The notes under the pieces are model-generated. The model had not been told where the DNA came from. It was given only the letters and a program-made list of their open reading frames with translations, and searched no databases. Shown piece by piece: positions 6,530-12,449 of a stretch of 12,449 nt of DNA. How positions within the stretch are numbered: position 1 is the stretch's first letter; each line of letters begins with the position of its first letter. A program made the translations under genes and the position numbers. This stretch comes from Mycoplasmatota bacterium (GTDB taxonomy: Bacteria; Bacillota_I; Bacilli_A; Izemoplasmatales; Izemoplasmataceae), in the NCBI GenBank assembly GCA_022712785.1, contig JAFLJX010000144.1:1-12449 (forward strand), in the 5' to 3' direction.

Positions 6530-7420
6530 ATGGTTGGAATTTATTTAGGTATAATTTTAGCAATATTGGTTGTAATATTTTTTGGAGCAGCATTAACAAT
6601 CGTACAACAAGCAAACAGATACGTAATTGAGAGATTTGGTGCTTATACAGAAACTTTAAGTGTGGGGATTCACTTCGTAATTCCTTTTGTAGATAGGATT
6701 TCAAAAAAAGTTTCAATAAAAGAACAGGTTGTAGACTTTCCACCACAGCCAGTTATCACTAAAGACAATGTAACAATGCAAATTGATACAGTTGTGTTCT
6801 ATCAAGTAACAGATCCTAAGTTATACACTTATGGTGTTGATAGACCTCTTAGAGCGATAGAAAATCTTACAGCAACAACTTTACGTAATATTATCGGAGA
6901 TTTAGAATTAGATCAATCTTTAACATCACGTGATTTAATAAATTCAAAAATGAGAATAATCTTAGATGAAGCAACTGATCCATGGGGAATTAAAATTAAC
7001 CGTGTAGAAGTTAAAAACATTATTCCACCTAAAGATATTCGTGAAGCAATGGAAAAACAAATGCGTGCAGAACGTGAAAAACGTCAGTCTATCTTATTAG
7101 CTGAGGGTCATAAACAATCACAAATTCTTACTGCTGAAGGTGAAAAAGAAGCAGCAATTCTTAGAGCTGAAGCAGAAAAAGAAGTTAGAATTCAAGAAGC
7201 TCAAGGTAAAGCAGAAGCTATTATAGAAGTACAAACTGCAACTGCAAAAGGTATTGAATTAATTAAAAAAGCTGGAGCAGATGAAGCTGTATTAAGATTA
7301 GAAGCTTACAAAGCAATGGTTGAAGTTGCAAACGGACAAGCTACTAAATTAATTATTCCTTCAGATATGCAAGGTATAATAGGAATGGCATCAAGTATTT
7401 TTGAAGTAGGTAAAAAATAA
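6530..7420 (+). CDS. SPFH/stomatin-like (QmcA/paraslipin type) membrane protein
   Basis: A 296-residue SPFH-domain protein. A hydrophobic anchor spans about residues 4-24. It is followed by the SPFH domain with QQANRYVIERFGAY and GIHFVIPFVDRI, the conserved PPQPVITKDNVTMQIDTVVFYQVTDP, and NLTATTLRNIIGDLELDQSLTSRD. Residues of about 155-240 form the charged coiled coil (REAMEKQMRAEREKRQ, then A/E-rich AEGEKEAAILRAEAEKE), and the C-terminal part holds the conserved LRLEAYKAM. Proteins of this class build ring or cage oligomers on the membrane and organise or protect membrane proteins, often with an NfeD protein, which is encoded two genes upstream. AGGAGG at 6515-6520 supports the start. The gene has its own ribosome site, 33 bases after the RDD gene, and is last in the operon. 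Confidence 0.93.
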   Translation: MVGIYLGIILAILVVIFFGAALTIVQQANRYVIERFGAYTETLSVGIHFVIPFVDRISKKVSIKEQVVDFPPQPVITKDNVTMQIDTVVFYQVTDPKLYTYGVDRPLRAIENLTATTLRNIIGDLELDQSLTSRDLINSKMRIILDEATDPWGIKINRVEVKNIIPPKDIREAMEKQMRAEREKRQSILLAEGHKQSQILTAEGEKEAAILRAEAEKEVRIQEAQGKAEAIIEVQTATAKGIELIKKAGADEAVLRLEAYKAMVEVANGQATKLIIPSDMQGIIGMASSIFEVGKK

Positions 7421-7437
7421 ATAATAACAAACATTAA

Positions 7438-7466
7438 AAAAGGAAACCTAATTTTGGTTTCCTTTT
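7438..7466. terminator. bidirectional terminator between the SPFH gene and asnS
   Basis: An 11-bp perfect inverted repeat (AAAAGGAAACC, 7438-7448, with 7456-7466; seven-base loop) lies between two convergent genes. It ends in TTTT on the plus strand and in a run of six T on the minus strand, so it can stop both transcripts. Confidence 0.85.
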
Positions 7467-7473
7467 CTGTTAT

Positions 7474-8862
7474 CTAAAATTCACAATTTCTTGGAGTTCT
7501 TGGGAATGGGATTACGTCTCTTATGTTTTCAATACCTGTTAAATACATTAACATTCTATCAAACCCTAGACCGAACCCAGCATGTTTACACCCTCCATAT
7601 TTACGAAGATCTAAGTACCACCATAATTCTTCTTTAGGAACATTCATTTCTTCCATTCTTTTTTCCAAATATTCTAATCGTTCTTCTCGTTGGCTTCCAC
7701 CAATTAACTCACCACTACCAGGTACTAATAAATCCATAGCAGCTACCGTTTCGTTATCATCGTTCATTCTCATATAGAATGCTTTTATATCTTTTGGCCA
7801 ATCAATAACAAAAACTGGACCATCAAAATGTTTAACTAAGAATTTTTCGTGTTCAGTAGCTAAATCGTCACCATACTTTGGTAAGTTTTCGAATTTCTGT
7901 CCACTATCAAGTAAAACTTTAACAGCTTCTTTATGTGTAATTCTAATAAAATCACTAGATACGACTTTATTTAATTTTTCTAAAAGACCTTTTTGAACAA
8001 ACTTGTTAAAGAATTCCATTTCTTTTGGCGCTCTTTTTATCACATACTCAATAATAAATTTAACCATGTCTTCTGCTAACTGCATGTCATCATGGATGTC
8101 TGCGAATGCTATCTCTGGTTCTATCATCCAAAATTCAGATGCATGTGTTGTTGTATTTGAGTTTTCAGCTCTAAAAGTTGGTCCAAAAGTATAGACATCT
8201 TTGAAGGCCAAAGCGAATGCTTCTGCTTGAAGCTGTCCTGATACTGTAAGGTTTGCTTTCTTTTGAAAAAAGTCTTCATGGTAATCAACTTCTCCGTCTT
8301 TTATCTTAGGAACACTATCTAAATCTAGAGTAGTGACCTTAAATGTTTCTCCTGCGCCCTCTGCATCACTAGCTGTAATTAGCGGTGCAGCTAGGTGTAC
8401 GAAGTTTCTATCTTGGAAGAATGTATGAATAGCATGATTTAAAATACTTCTCACTCTAAACACAGCACTAAATAGATTTGTTCTAGGTCTTAAATGAGCA
8501 TTTTCTCTTAAAAATTCACGAGAATGTCTCTTAGGTTGAATAGGATAATCTTCTAATGAATCTCCAAGCATCTCAACTTCTCTTGCCTTAATTTCGAATG
8601 GTTGTTTCATTGAAGGAGTTACTACTAAAATTCCTTTAACTCTCACTGAACTACCAACTCTTAATTTTTGTGTTTCTTTAAAGTTATCTAAAATTTCATT
8701 TTCATAAACTACTTGAATGGTTTCAAAGAAAGTACCATCATTTAGATTAATAAATCCAAACTCTTTTTGAGCACGATTGTTTCTAACCCAACCAAATAAG
8801 GTAACTTCTTGATTGTTTAATTCTTCAAATCTAGCATATAATTCTTTAACTGTTGTTTTCAT
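7474..8862 (-). CDS. asnS: asparaginyl-tRNA synthetase
   Basis: A 462-residue class II synthetase, close to the E. coli AsnRS length (466). It charges tRNA-Asn with asparagine using ATP. Residues of about 1-100 form the OB-fold anticodon-binding domain (VTLFGWVRNNRAQKEFGFINLNDG). The catalytic core has motif 2 in FRAENSNTTTHASEFWMIEPE (about 230-250) and motif 3 in GFGLGFDRML (429-438). It ends IPFPRTPRNCEF, the ending typical of AsnRS rather than AspRS. The ATG at 8862 is chosen because AAGGAGTGA (8867-8875) precedes it. An upstream in-frame ATG at 8937 lies in the T-box and would translate through the regulatory terminator, so it is rejected. Expression is controlled by the T-box leader. 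A synthetase for Asn implies direct charging, not only amidation of Asp-tRNA-Asn. Confidence 0.97.
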   Translation of the reverse strand: MKTTVKELYARFEELNNQEVTLFGWVRNNRAQKEFGFINLNDGTFFETIQVVYENEILDNFKETQKLRVGSSVRVKGILVVTPSMKQPFEIKAREVEMLGDSLEDYPIQPKRHSREFLRENAHLRPRTNLFSAVFRVRSILNHAIHTFFQDRNFVHLAAPLITASDAEGAGETFKVTTLDLDSVPKIKDGEVDYHEDFFQKKANLTVSGQLQAEAFALAFKDVYTFGPTFRAENSNTTTHASEFWMIEPEIAFADIHDDMQLAEDMVKFIIEYVIKRAPKEMEFFNKFVQKGLLEKLNKVVSSDFIRITHKEAVKVLLDSGQKFENLPKYGDDLATEHEKFLVKHFDGPVFVIDWPKDIKAFYMRMNDDNETVAAMDLLVPGSGELIGGSQREERLEYLEKRMEEMNVPKEELWWYLDLRKYGGCKHAGFGLGFDRMLMYLTGIENIRDVIPFPRTPRNCEF

Positions 8863-8883
8863 CAAATCACTCCTTTTTTTTAT

Positions 8884-8917
8884 AAAAAAAACGTCCTTAA
8901 ACATATGTTTAAGGACG
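8884..8917 (-). terminator. T-box regulatory terminator of asnS
   Basis: A perfect palindrome of 26 bases (8892-8917, centred on CATATG) followed on the minus strand by eight T. Its 5' arm includes the CGTCCTT that pairs with the T-box in the antiterminator, so the two structures exclude each other. The asnS ribosome site begins about nine bases downstream of the T run. Confidence 0.93.
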
Positions 8918-9104
8918 AAAATATTCCGTGGTACCACCTTAGTTCTAGATAACTAGCACTCGAGCCTTTAACGCAGGTTTACGTATGGGTCTACTTAATT
9001 CTTCCATCACTCATGGTGTTATTCATACTTATCTTATAATCTAGCTTGCACCATCCTAGAATCGCTTAATACAGTTTTAAGTATTACTTTTCCAATCATT
9101 GTTT
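8884..9104 (-). promoter_or_regulatory. T-box riboswitch upstream of asnS, Asn specifier
   Basis: A leader RNA that senses uncharged tRNA-Asn and lets transcription continue into asnS when charging is low. The T-box AAGGTGGTACCACGG is at 8926-8940. Stem I has an apical stem TCTAG (9056-9060) with CTAGA (9040-9044), enclosing the loop GATGGTGCAAG. An AGTA motif (9085-9088) sits opposite the specifier. ATACTT (9079-9084) pairs with AAGTAT (9025-9030), and the specifier AAC (Asn) is at 9018-9020, followed by A. In the antiterminator, AAGG (8937-8940) pairs with CCUU (8911-8914) and ACG (8927-8929) with CGU (8915-8917). They enclose the seven-base UGGUACC bulge that binds the tRNA acceptor end. 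The competing terminator is at 8884-8917. The exact 5' end is set from the promoter only. Confidence 0.95.
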
Positions 9105-9109
9105 ATGTA

Positions 9110-9140
9110 ATTATAATAACAAATAACTATTTATTGTCAA
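9110..9140 (-). promoter_or_regulatory. promoter of the asnS T-box leader
   Basis: A consensus -35 TTGACA on the minus strand (9135-9140) lies inside the last codons of rmuC. Downstream there is TATTAT (9113-9118) after a 16-base spacer, or TATAAT (9110-9115) after 19 bases. Either places the transcript start near 9103-9106, just before stem I. Confidence 0.7.
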
Positions 9141-10338
9141 CTAATTCAGTTGTTTTTAATTCCTTTTCAAGGGATTCTTCTTTTTCAGTAATTTGAACTT
9201 GAGAAATTTCATCGAATCTTTTTCCAATTTTTGTACTCGTTGTATGAATGTCTTTAACGCTCTTATTAACAGTATCAATGCTTCTAGATAATTTATCCCA
9301 TCGTTCTTGATATCTTTTAAATTCATCACCAAGTCTTACTAATTCTTGTTGTATTATCTTTGCATATTTATCTCTCTCAACATTACGTAATAATACTTGT
9401 ACTGTTGTTAGTAAACTCATAAGTGTTGTAGGTGACGCAATCCATACTCTTTTTCGCTGTGCATAGTCTACTACATCTTGGTGATATGCATTCAATTCTG
9501 CGAAAATAGCTTCCGCTGGTATAAACATAACTGCTTGATCACTTGTTTCCATAGGTATTATATATTTAGAAGCTATATCGTCTACATGTTTTTTAAGATC
9601 GGATTTAAACTTTCTTGTAGCTTCTAATATTTCTCTTTCAGTTAATTCTCTATCTACCATTCTTTGATAATTTTCTAATGGGAATTTTGAATCTACAGCT
9701 AAGTCACCCATTGGATCAGGAACATGAATTAAAGCATCCGCTATTTTTCCGTTAGATAAAGTTGCTTGAGTTTGATATACTAAATCGTTTTTTTCTCCAA
9801 ATATTGAACTTAAAATATGGTTTAATTGAACTTCTCCAAAAGTCCCTCTTGATTTTTTATCCGTAAGAACATTTTGTAATGAAACAACATCAGTTGATAA
9901 TTTCTCTATATTTTTCTGAGCTTCATCAATTTTAGAAAGTCTTTCAACAATATTAGTGAAAGTTTTATTAGTTTTATCAAATCCCTCACTTAAACGAAAT
10001 TCAACTTTTTTATTTATACGTTCCATCTGTTGTTCTATCTTTACATTTAAAGACTCGAAATTTTCCAATATATCTTTCTTTAACCCATCCTTAAAATCAC
10101 TTAAATCCTTTACATTTTCTTTACTGCTTTTATTAATAGAATTAGCAAGTTCTAATTTTATATCACTATTCTCTTTAATAATTGTTTTTGATAATAAAAA
10201 ATTCTCTTCCTTAATTATCCCAATTAGATCTCCAAGTAAGCTGCTTTCTGTCCCTTTTTTTGGAACCAGGAGTAGAATTAGTATTATTAATAATAGGACT
10301 ACTGCTAATATAAGTAATATTATTTGATACACTTCCAT
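9127..10338 (-). CDS. rmuC: RmuC family DNA recombination protein
   Basis: A 403-residue RmuC-family protein. Residues 4-25 are a hydrophobic membrane anchor. About 40-160 is a long charged coiled coil, and about 162-375 is the RmuC domain: RGTFGEVQL (164-172), DSKFPLENY (216-224), MFIPAEA (271-277) and SPTTLMSLL (302-310). The D-S-K within AVDSKFP fits the PD-(D/E)xK-like nuclease core proposed for the family. In E. coli rmuC limits inversion at short inverted repeats; the biochemical activity is not well defined. The tail (about 380-403) is charged and probably disordered. The start is supported by GAGGTGA (10343-10349). It has its own promoter and no visible terminator before the asnS promoter, so some transcripts may run on into the T-box. 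Confidence 0.94.
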   Translation of the reverse strand: MEVYQIILLILAVVLLLIILILLLVPKKGTESSLLGDLIGIIKEENFLLSKTIIKENSDIKLELANSINKSSKENVKDLSDFKDGLKKDILENFESLNVKIEQQMERINKKVEFRLSEGFDKTNKTFTNIVERLSKIDEAQKNIEKLSTDVVSLQNVLTDKKSRGTFGEVQLNHILSSIFGEKNDLVYQTQATLSNGKIADALIHVPDPMGDLAVDSKFPLENYQRMVDRELTEREILEATRKFKSDLKKHVDDIASKYIIPMETSDQAVMFIPAEAIFAELNAYHQDVVDYAQRKRVWIASPTTLMSLLTTVQVLLRNVERDKYAKIIQQELVRLGDEFKRYQERWDKLSRSIDTVNKSVKDIHTTSTKIGKRFDEISQVQITEKEESLEKELKTTELVDNK

Positions 10339-10357
10339 GTTATCACCTCTATCTTTT

Positions 10358-10366
10358 ATTATACCA
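10358..10366 (-). promoter_or_regulatory. extended -10 promoter for rmuC
   Basis: TGGTATAAT on the minus strand fits TGnTATAAT exactly and is 19 bases from the rmuC ATG. It lies immediately downstream of the prs terminator, so rmuC is transcribed separately from prs, with a leader of only about a dozen bases. Confidence 0.65.
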
Positions 10367-10381
10367 CTTTCTAAATAAAAA

Positions 10382-10409
10382 AAGTAGATTCTTTGGGAAG
10401 AATCTACTT
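10382..10409 (-). terminator. Rho-independent terminator after prs
   Basis: A perfect 12-bp stem (AAGTAGATTCTT, 10382-10393, with 10398-10409) and a four-base loop, followed on the minus strand by a run of seven T counted from the end of the stem. It lies 10 bases past the prs stop. Confidence 0.92.
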
Positions 10410-10419
10410 AATATTTATA

Positions 10420-11397
10420 TTATTTTAAATCTTTACCTTCATATACGAATAAGCTACTTAAAGGTCTATCATACATTACATTTAATAACCCTTTTGCGAA
10501 TAACCCAGCCACACTTAATTGAACAATTTTAGGTGATTTTTTATGTACTGGAAGTTGAATAGTATTTGTACATACAACTTCTAACAATGGAGAGTTATTT
10601 ATTCTGTCAATTGCAGGTTTAGAAAGTAATGGATGTGTACAACAAGCATATACTTCTTTTGCTCCTGCATCCATTAGTGCTTTTGAAGCAGCTGTAATAG
10701 TTCCAGCTGTATCAATCATATCATCAACGATTATTGCTATCTTACCAGCAACATCCCCAACTATACCCATAACTTCGGCTACATTTGCTTTAGGTCTACG
10801 TTTATCAATAATTGCAATAGGTGCGTTCATGCTTTCACCCATGTTTCTTGCTCTAACTGCTCCACCATGATCTGGAGAAACAATAACTAAATCTTTTTCA
10901 TCGAAATTTTTACTTTTAAAATACTCAACTAAAATTGGCATAGCTCTAAAGTTATCAATCGGAATATCAAAAAAACCTTGGATTTGAGATGCATGTAAAT
11001 CCATCGCAAATACTCTGGTTGCCCCCGCAACTTCAATTAAGTTAGCCACTAGTTTAGCGGAAATTGGTTGTCTTGATTTAGATTTACGATCTTGTCTAGA
11101 ATAACCATAGTAAGGCATTATAATATTAATCGTTTTTGCAGATGCTCTTTTCATTGCATCTACTGTGATTAACAATTCCATAATATTTTCATTTACAGGT
11201 TCATGAGTTGGTTGAACTAAGAAAACATGATGTCCCCTAACTGTTTCAGCTAAATTAACCCCGATTTCTCCATCAGCAAATCTACTTAAATCAATTTTAC
11301 TTAACGGAATACCACAATATTCTGAGATTTCTTCAGCAAGTTTCTTATTTGCGCTCAAGCTAAATAATTTTACTTTATGTCCATCTAATATAGCCAT
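10420..11397 (-). CDS. prs: ribose-phosphate pyrophosphokinase (PRPP synthetase)
   Basis: A 325-residue enzyme, near the B. subtilis length (317). It transfers pyrophosphate from ATP to ribose 5-phosphate to make PRPP, the precursor of purines, pyrimidines, NAD, His and Trp. Clear motifs are RFADGEIGVNL (39-49), the ATP-binding PYYGYSRQDRKSKSR (95-109), AMDLHASQIQGFFDIP (131-146), SPDHGGAVRAR (174-184) and the PRPP loop VDDMIDTAGT (224-233). The ATG at 11397 (MAILDG) is chosen because GGAGGT lies 10 bases upstream. A TTG at 11415 would add six residues but overlaps that ribosome site. It has its own promoter and terminator. The order ispE-spoVG-prs mirrors the B. subtilis cluster. Confidence 0.98.
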   Translation of the reverse strand: MAILDGHKVKLFSLSANKKLAEEISEYCGIPLSKIDLSRFADGEIGVNLAETVRGHHVFLVQPTHEPVNENIMELLITVDAMKRASAKTINIIMPYYGYSRQDRKSKSRQPISAKLVANLIEVAGATRVFAMDLHASQIQGFFDIPIDNFRAMPILVEYFKSKNFDEKDLVIVSPDHGGAVRARNMGESMNAPIAIIDKRRPKANVAEVMGIVGDVAGKIAIIVDDMIDTAGTITAASKALMDAGAKEVYACCTHPLLSKPAIDRINNSPLLEVVCTNTIQLPVHKKSPKIVQLSVAGLFAKGLLNVMYDRPLSSLFVYEGKDLK

Positions 11398-11446
11398 TAT
11401 AAAATGTACCTCCAAAATATATTTATTAAACCTCTATTACATTACC

Positions 11447-11452
11447 ATTATA
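11447..11452 (-). promoter_or_regulatory. -10 element for prs
   Basis: TATAAT on the minus strand between the spoVG terminator and prs. It would give a leader of about 43 nt. The -35 position falls in the T-rich tail of the spoVG terminator (TTTTAT) and is weak. Confidence 0.5.
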
Positions 11453-11472
11453 TGATAAAAATAGCAAAAATA

Positions 11473-11502
11473 AAATGCAACTTTCGCTAAAAAGTTGCAT
11501 TT
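11473..11502 (-). terminator. Rho-independent terminator after spoVG
   Basis: A 12-bp perfect stem (AAATGCAACTTT, 11473-11484, with 11491-11502) and a six-base loop, followed on the minus strand by the T-rich TTATTTTTGC. It lies 9 bases beyond the spoVG stop. Confidence 0.88.
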
Positions 11503-11511
11503 ATTATGTTT

Positions 11512-11772
11512 TTATTCTTCTCCTAACAGGTTATAAGCCTCAATTACAGCATTCTCGATATTATTTCGAGTTTCTTGATTTATAGGATGAGCTACATCCT
11601 TAAACTCTCCATTAGGCATTTTTCTGCTTGGCATAGCAACAAATAGTCCTTCTTTTCCATCGATAATGCGTAATTCGTGAACAACAAAACATTCGTCGAT
11701 AGTTATTGCAGCGATTGCTTTTAATCGATTTTGACCATTAAATTTTTTAACTCTAACGTCTGTTATATTCAT
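11512..11772 (-). CDS. spoVG: SpoVG family regulatory protein
   Basis: An 86-residue protein matching SpoVG: MNITDVRVKKF at the start, then LKAIAAITIDECFVVHELRIIDGKEGLFVAMPSRK (18-52) and the conserved GEFKDVAHPIN (55-65). SpoVG proteins are small dimeric RNA- or DNA-binding regulators. They are named from sporulation and septation in B. subtilis but are widespread in non-sporulating Gram-positives, where they act on varied targets. The ATG at 11772 is preferred: GAGGTGG (11777-11783) precedes it, and the family begins M-x-x-T-D-V-R. An in-frame ATG at 11787 would place that ribosome site inside the gene. It has its own promoter and terminator, and sits between ispE and prs as in B. subtilis but without the intervening genes. 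Confidence 0.96.
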   Translation of the reverse strand: MNITDVRVKKFNGQNRLKAIAAITIDECFVVHELRIIDGKEGLFVAMPSRKMPNGEFKDVAHPINQETRNNIENAVIEAYNLLGEE

Positions 11773-11808
11773 TATACCACCTCGCATTTTCTCTTTTCCT
11801 TCATTTTA

Positions 11809-11837
11809 ATTATAACATATCTACCTATATATATGAA
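11809..11837 (-). promoter_or_regulatory. promoter of spoVG with extended -10
   Basis: On the minus strand TTCATA (11832-11837, four of six -35 bases), a 17-base spacer, then TATAAT (11809-11814) preceded by TGT, so the -10 fits TGnTATAAT. The leader would be about 30 nt. It lies wholly between ispE and spoVG. This looks like a housekeeping sigma-A promoter, not the SigH type known for B. subtilis spoVG. Confidence 0.7.
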
Positions 11838-11862
11838 ACAAATAAATTCGGAAATCAAACTA

Positions 11863-12449
11863 TTACTTAATTTTAGTAATTATTTTGAAATAATCATCTT
11901 TAATTATTTCATATACATACTTAAGTTTATCCGTATTCTTAGATATTCCAAAAACAGTTGCACCTGAACCACTCATTAATGATCCATCTAATCCAAAATC
12001 AATCATTTGATTCTTAATTTCTTTTATTTTAGGTTCCATTTCAAATGCTATTTTTTCAAGAGAGTTATGCAATTCTCTAACCATTATTTCATAATTTTTA
12101 TTATATATTGCAGAAGACATATTAGTAATTTTGACATGATGTAAGTCTTTTTCATTAATCTTGTTGAATACATCTTTAGTACTTATTCTTACATTTGGGT
12201 TAACTAACAATACTTTAGTTTTTAACTTTTTACTTATAAATAACAGGTCTTCGCCTTTCCCTCTAGCTATACTTAATTTACTATATATACAAAAGGGAAT
12301 ATCTGCTCCATAGTTTATAGCTAATTTGGCCATATCATCTAAACTAAGTCTTAATTTCCATAGTTTATTTAAGCCTCTAAATGTAGCTGCTGCATCTGCG
12401 CTACCCCCAGCTAGACCCGCTGCAATTGGGATATTCTTTTTAATATGTA
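11863..12449 (-). CDS. ispE: 4-diphosphocytidyl-2-C-methyl-D-erythritol kinase, C-terminal two-thirds
   Basis: About 194 residues are visible; the N-terminal 90 or so lie beyond the right edge (the family is about 285). IspE is the GHMP-type kinase of the MEP isoprenoid pathway and phosphorylates the 2-hydroxyl of CDP-methylerythritol with ATP. The GHMP ATP-binding loop is seen at the visible start as KKNIPIAAGLAGGSADAAA (about 12390-12441), followed by GADIPFC, ARGKGEDL and the C-terminal motif LMSGSGATVFGI. The reading frame is open to the edge, so the ATG at 12333 is internal and not the start. There is no terminator after the stop, only a weak six-base stem without a T run. Its presence implies isoprenoid synthesis by the MEP route, not mevalonate. 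Confidence 0.95.
   Translation of the reverse strand, partial: HIKKNIPIAAGLAGGSADAAATFRGLNKLWKLRLSLDDMAKLAINYGADIPFCIYSKLSIARGKGEDLLFISKKLKTKVLLVNPNVRISTKDVFNKINEKDLHHVKITNMSSAIYNKNYEIMVRELHNSLEKIAFEMEPKIKEIKNQMIDFGLDGSLMSGSGATVFGISKNTDKLKYVYEIIKDDYFKIITKIK

Noticed and set aside
6507..6746. Antisense open frames over the RDD and SPFH genes (also 6268-6465)
   Set aside because: Both are low-complexity products opposite well-supported genes, without promoter or ribosome site.
7523..8194. Plus-strand open frames within asnS (7523-7777 and 8003-8194)
   Set aside because: They are antisense to conserved AsnRS catalytic motifs and have no initiation signals.
8863..8937. N-terminal extension of AsnRS from the ATG at 8937
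   Set aside because: The extra 25 codons would be read through the T-box and terminator, and a strong ribosome site precedes the ATG at 8862.
9956..10327. A 123-codon open frame on the plus strand inside rmuC
   Set aside because: It is the complement of the lysine/glutamate-rich RmuC coiled coil; its serine/leucine-rich product is a by-product of that composition.
11862..11880. A small inverted repeat (ATTACT/AGTAAT) at the ispE stop as a terminator
   Set aside because: Six A/T-rich pairs and no T run in the transcript direction.
11731..11967. A plus-strand open frame across the spoVG start and the ispE end
   Set aside because: It covers the spoVG promoter region and the ends of two real genes, and its I/F/Y-rich product reflects AT-rich sequence.

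Overview
The window is about 70% A+T and carries compact bacterial housekeeping genes with strong Shine-Dalgarno sites (GGAGGTGA type), TATAAT-type promoters and a T-box riboswitch. These are traits of the low-GC Gram-positive lineage (Bacillota/Tenericutes). TGA is used as a stop (mnmE) and tryptophans are TGG, so the standard bacterial code applies and Mycoplasma/Spiroplasma code 4 is unlikely. The gene content would fit an Acholeplasma/Izemoplasma-like or other AT-rich Bacillota genome, but this placement is inferred from composition and protein style, not from a search.

Positions 1-2694 (minus strand) hold the start of ybaB, then dnaX (clamp-loader tau subunit), then a small two-TM membrane protein of unknown function whose last codons form its own terminator. 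A divergent promoter pair separates this block from mnmE (plus strand, tRNA wobble-uridine modification). mnmE runs tail to tail into a TtcA-like tRNA thiolase on the minus strand.

Positions 5002-7466 form one plus-strand operon with a clear promoter. It encodes an unrecognised 126-aa soluble protein, a short NfeD-like membrane protein, an RDD-family membrane protein with a large acidic tyrosine-rich loop, and a stomatin/QmcA-type SPFH protein. NfeD plus SPFH is a known membrane-scaffold pairing. The soluble protein and the RDD protein are the less-described partners, so this operon is the best candidate for an uncharacterised system.

Positions 7438-10366 (minus strand) hold asnS, preceded by a full T-box leader with an AAC (Asn) specifier, antiterminator and terminator, and then rmuC upstream. 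A bidirectional terminator separates asnS from the SPFH operon.

Positions 10382-12449 (minus strand) hold prs, spoVG and the 3' two-thirds of ispE. This keeps the order of the B. subtilis ispE-purR-ridA-spoVG-glmU-prs cluster with three genes absent. spoVG and prs each have a promoter and terminator of their own.

There is no mobile element, CRISPR array, rRNA or tRNA gene. No gene-free stretch exceeds 300 bases. The longest is the asnS leader, about 264 bases, which is explained by the T-box.
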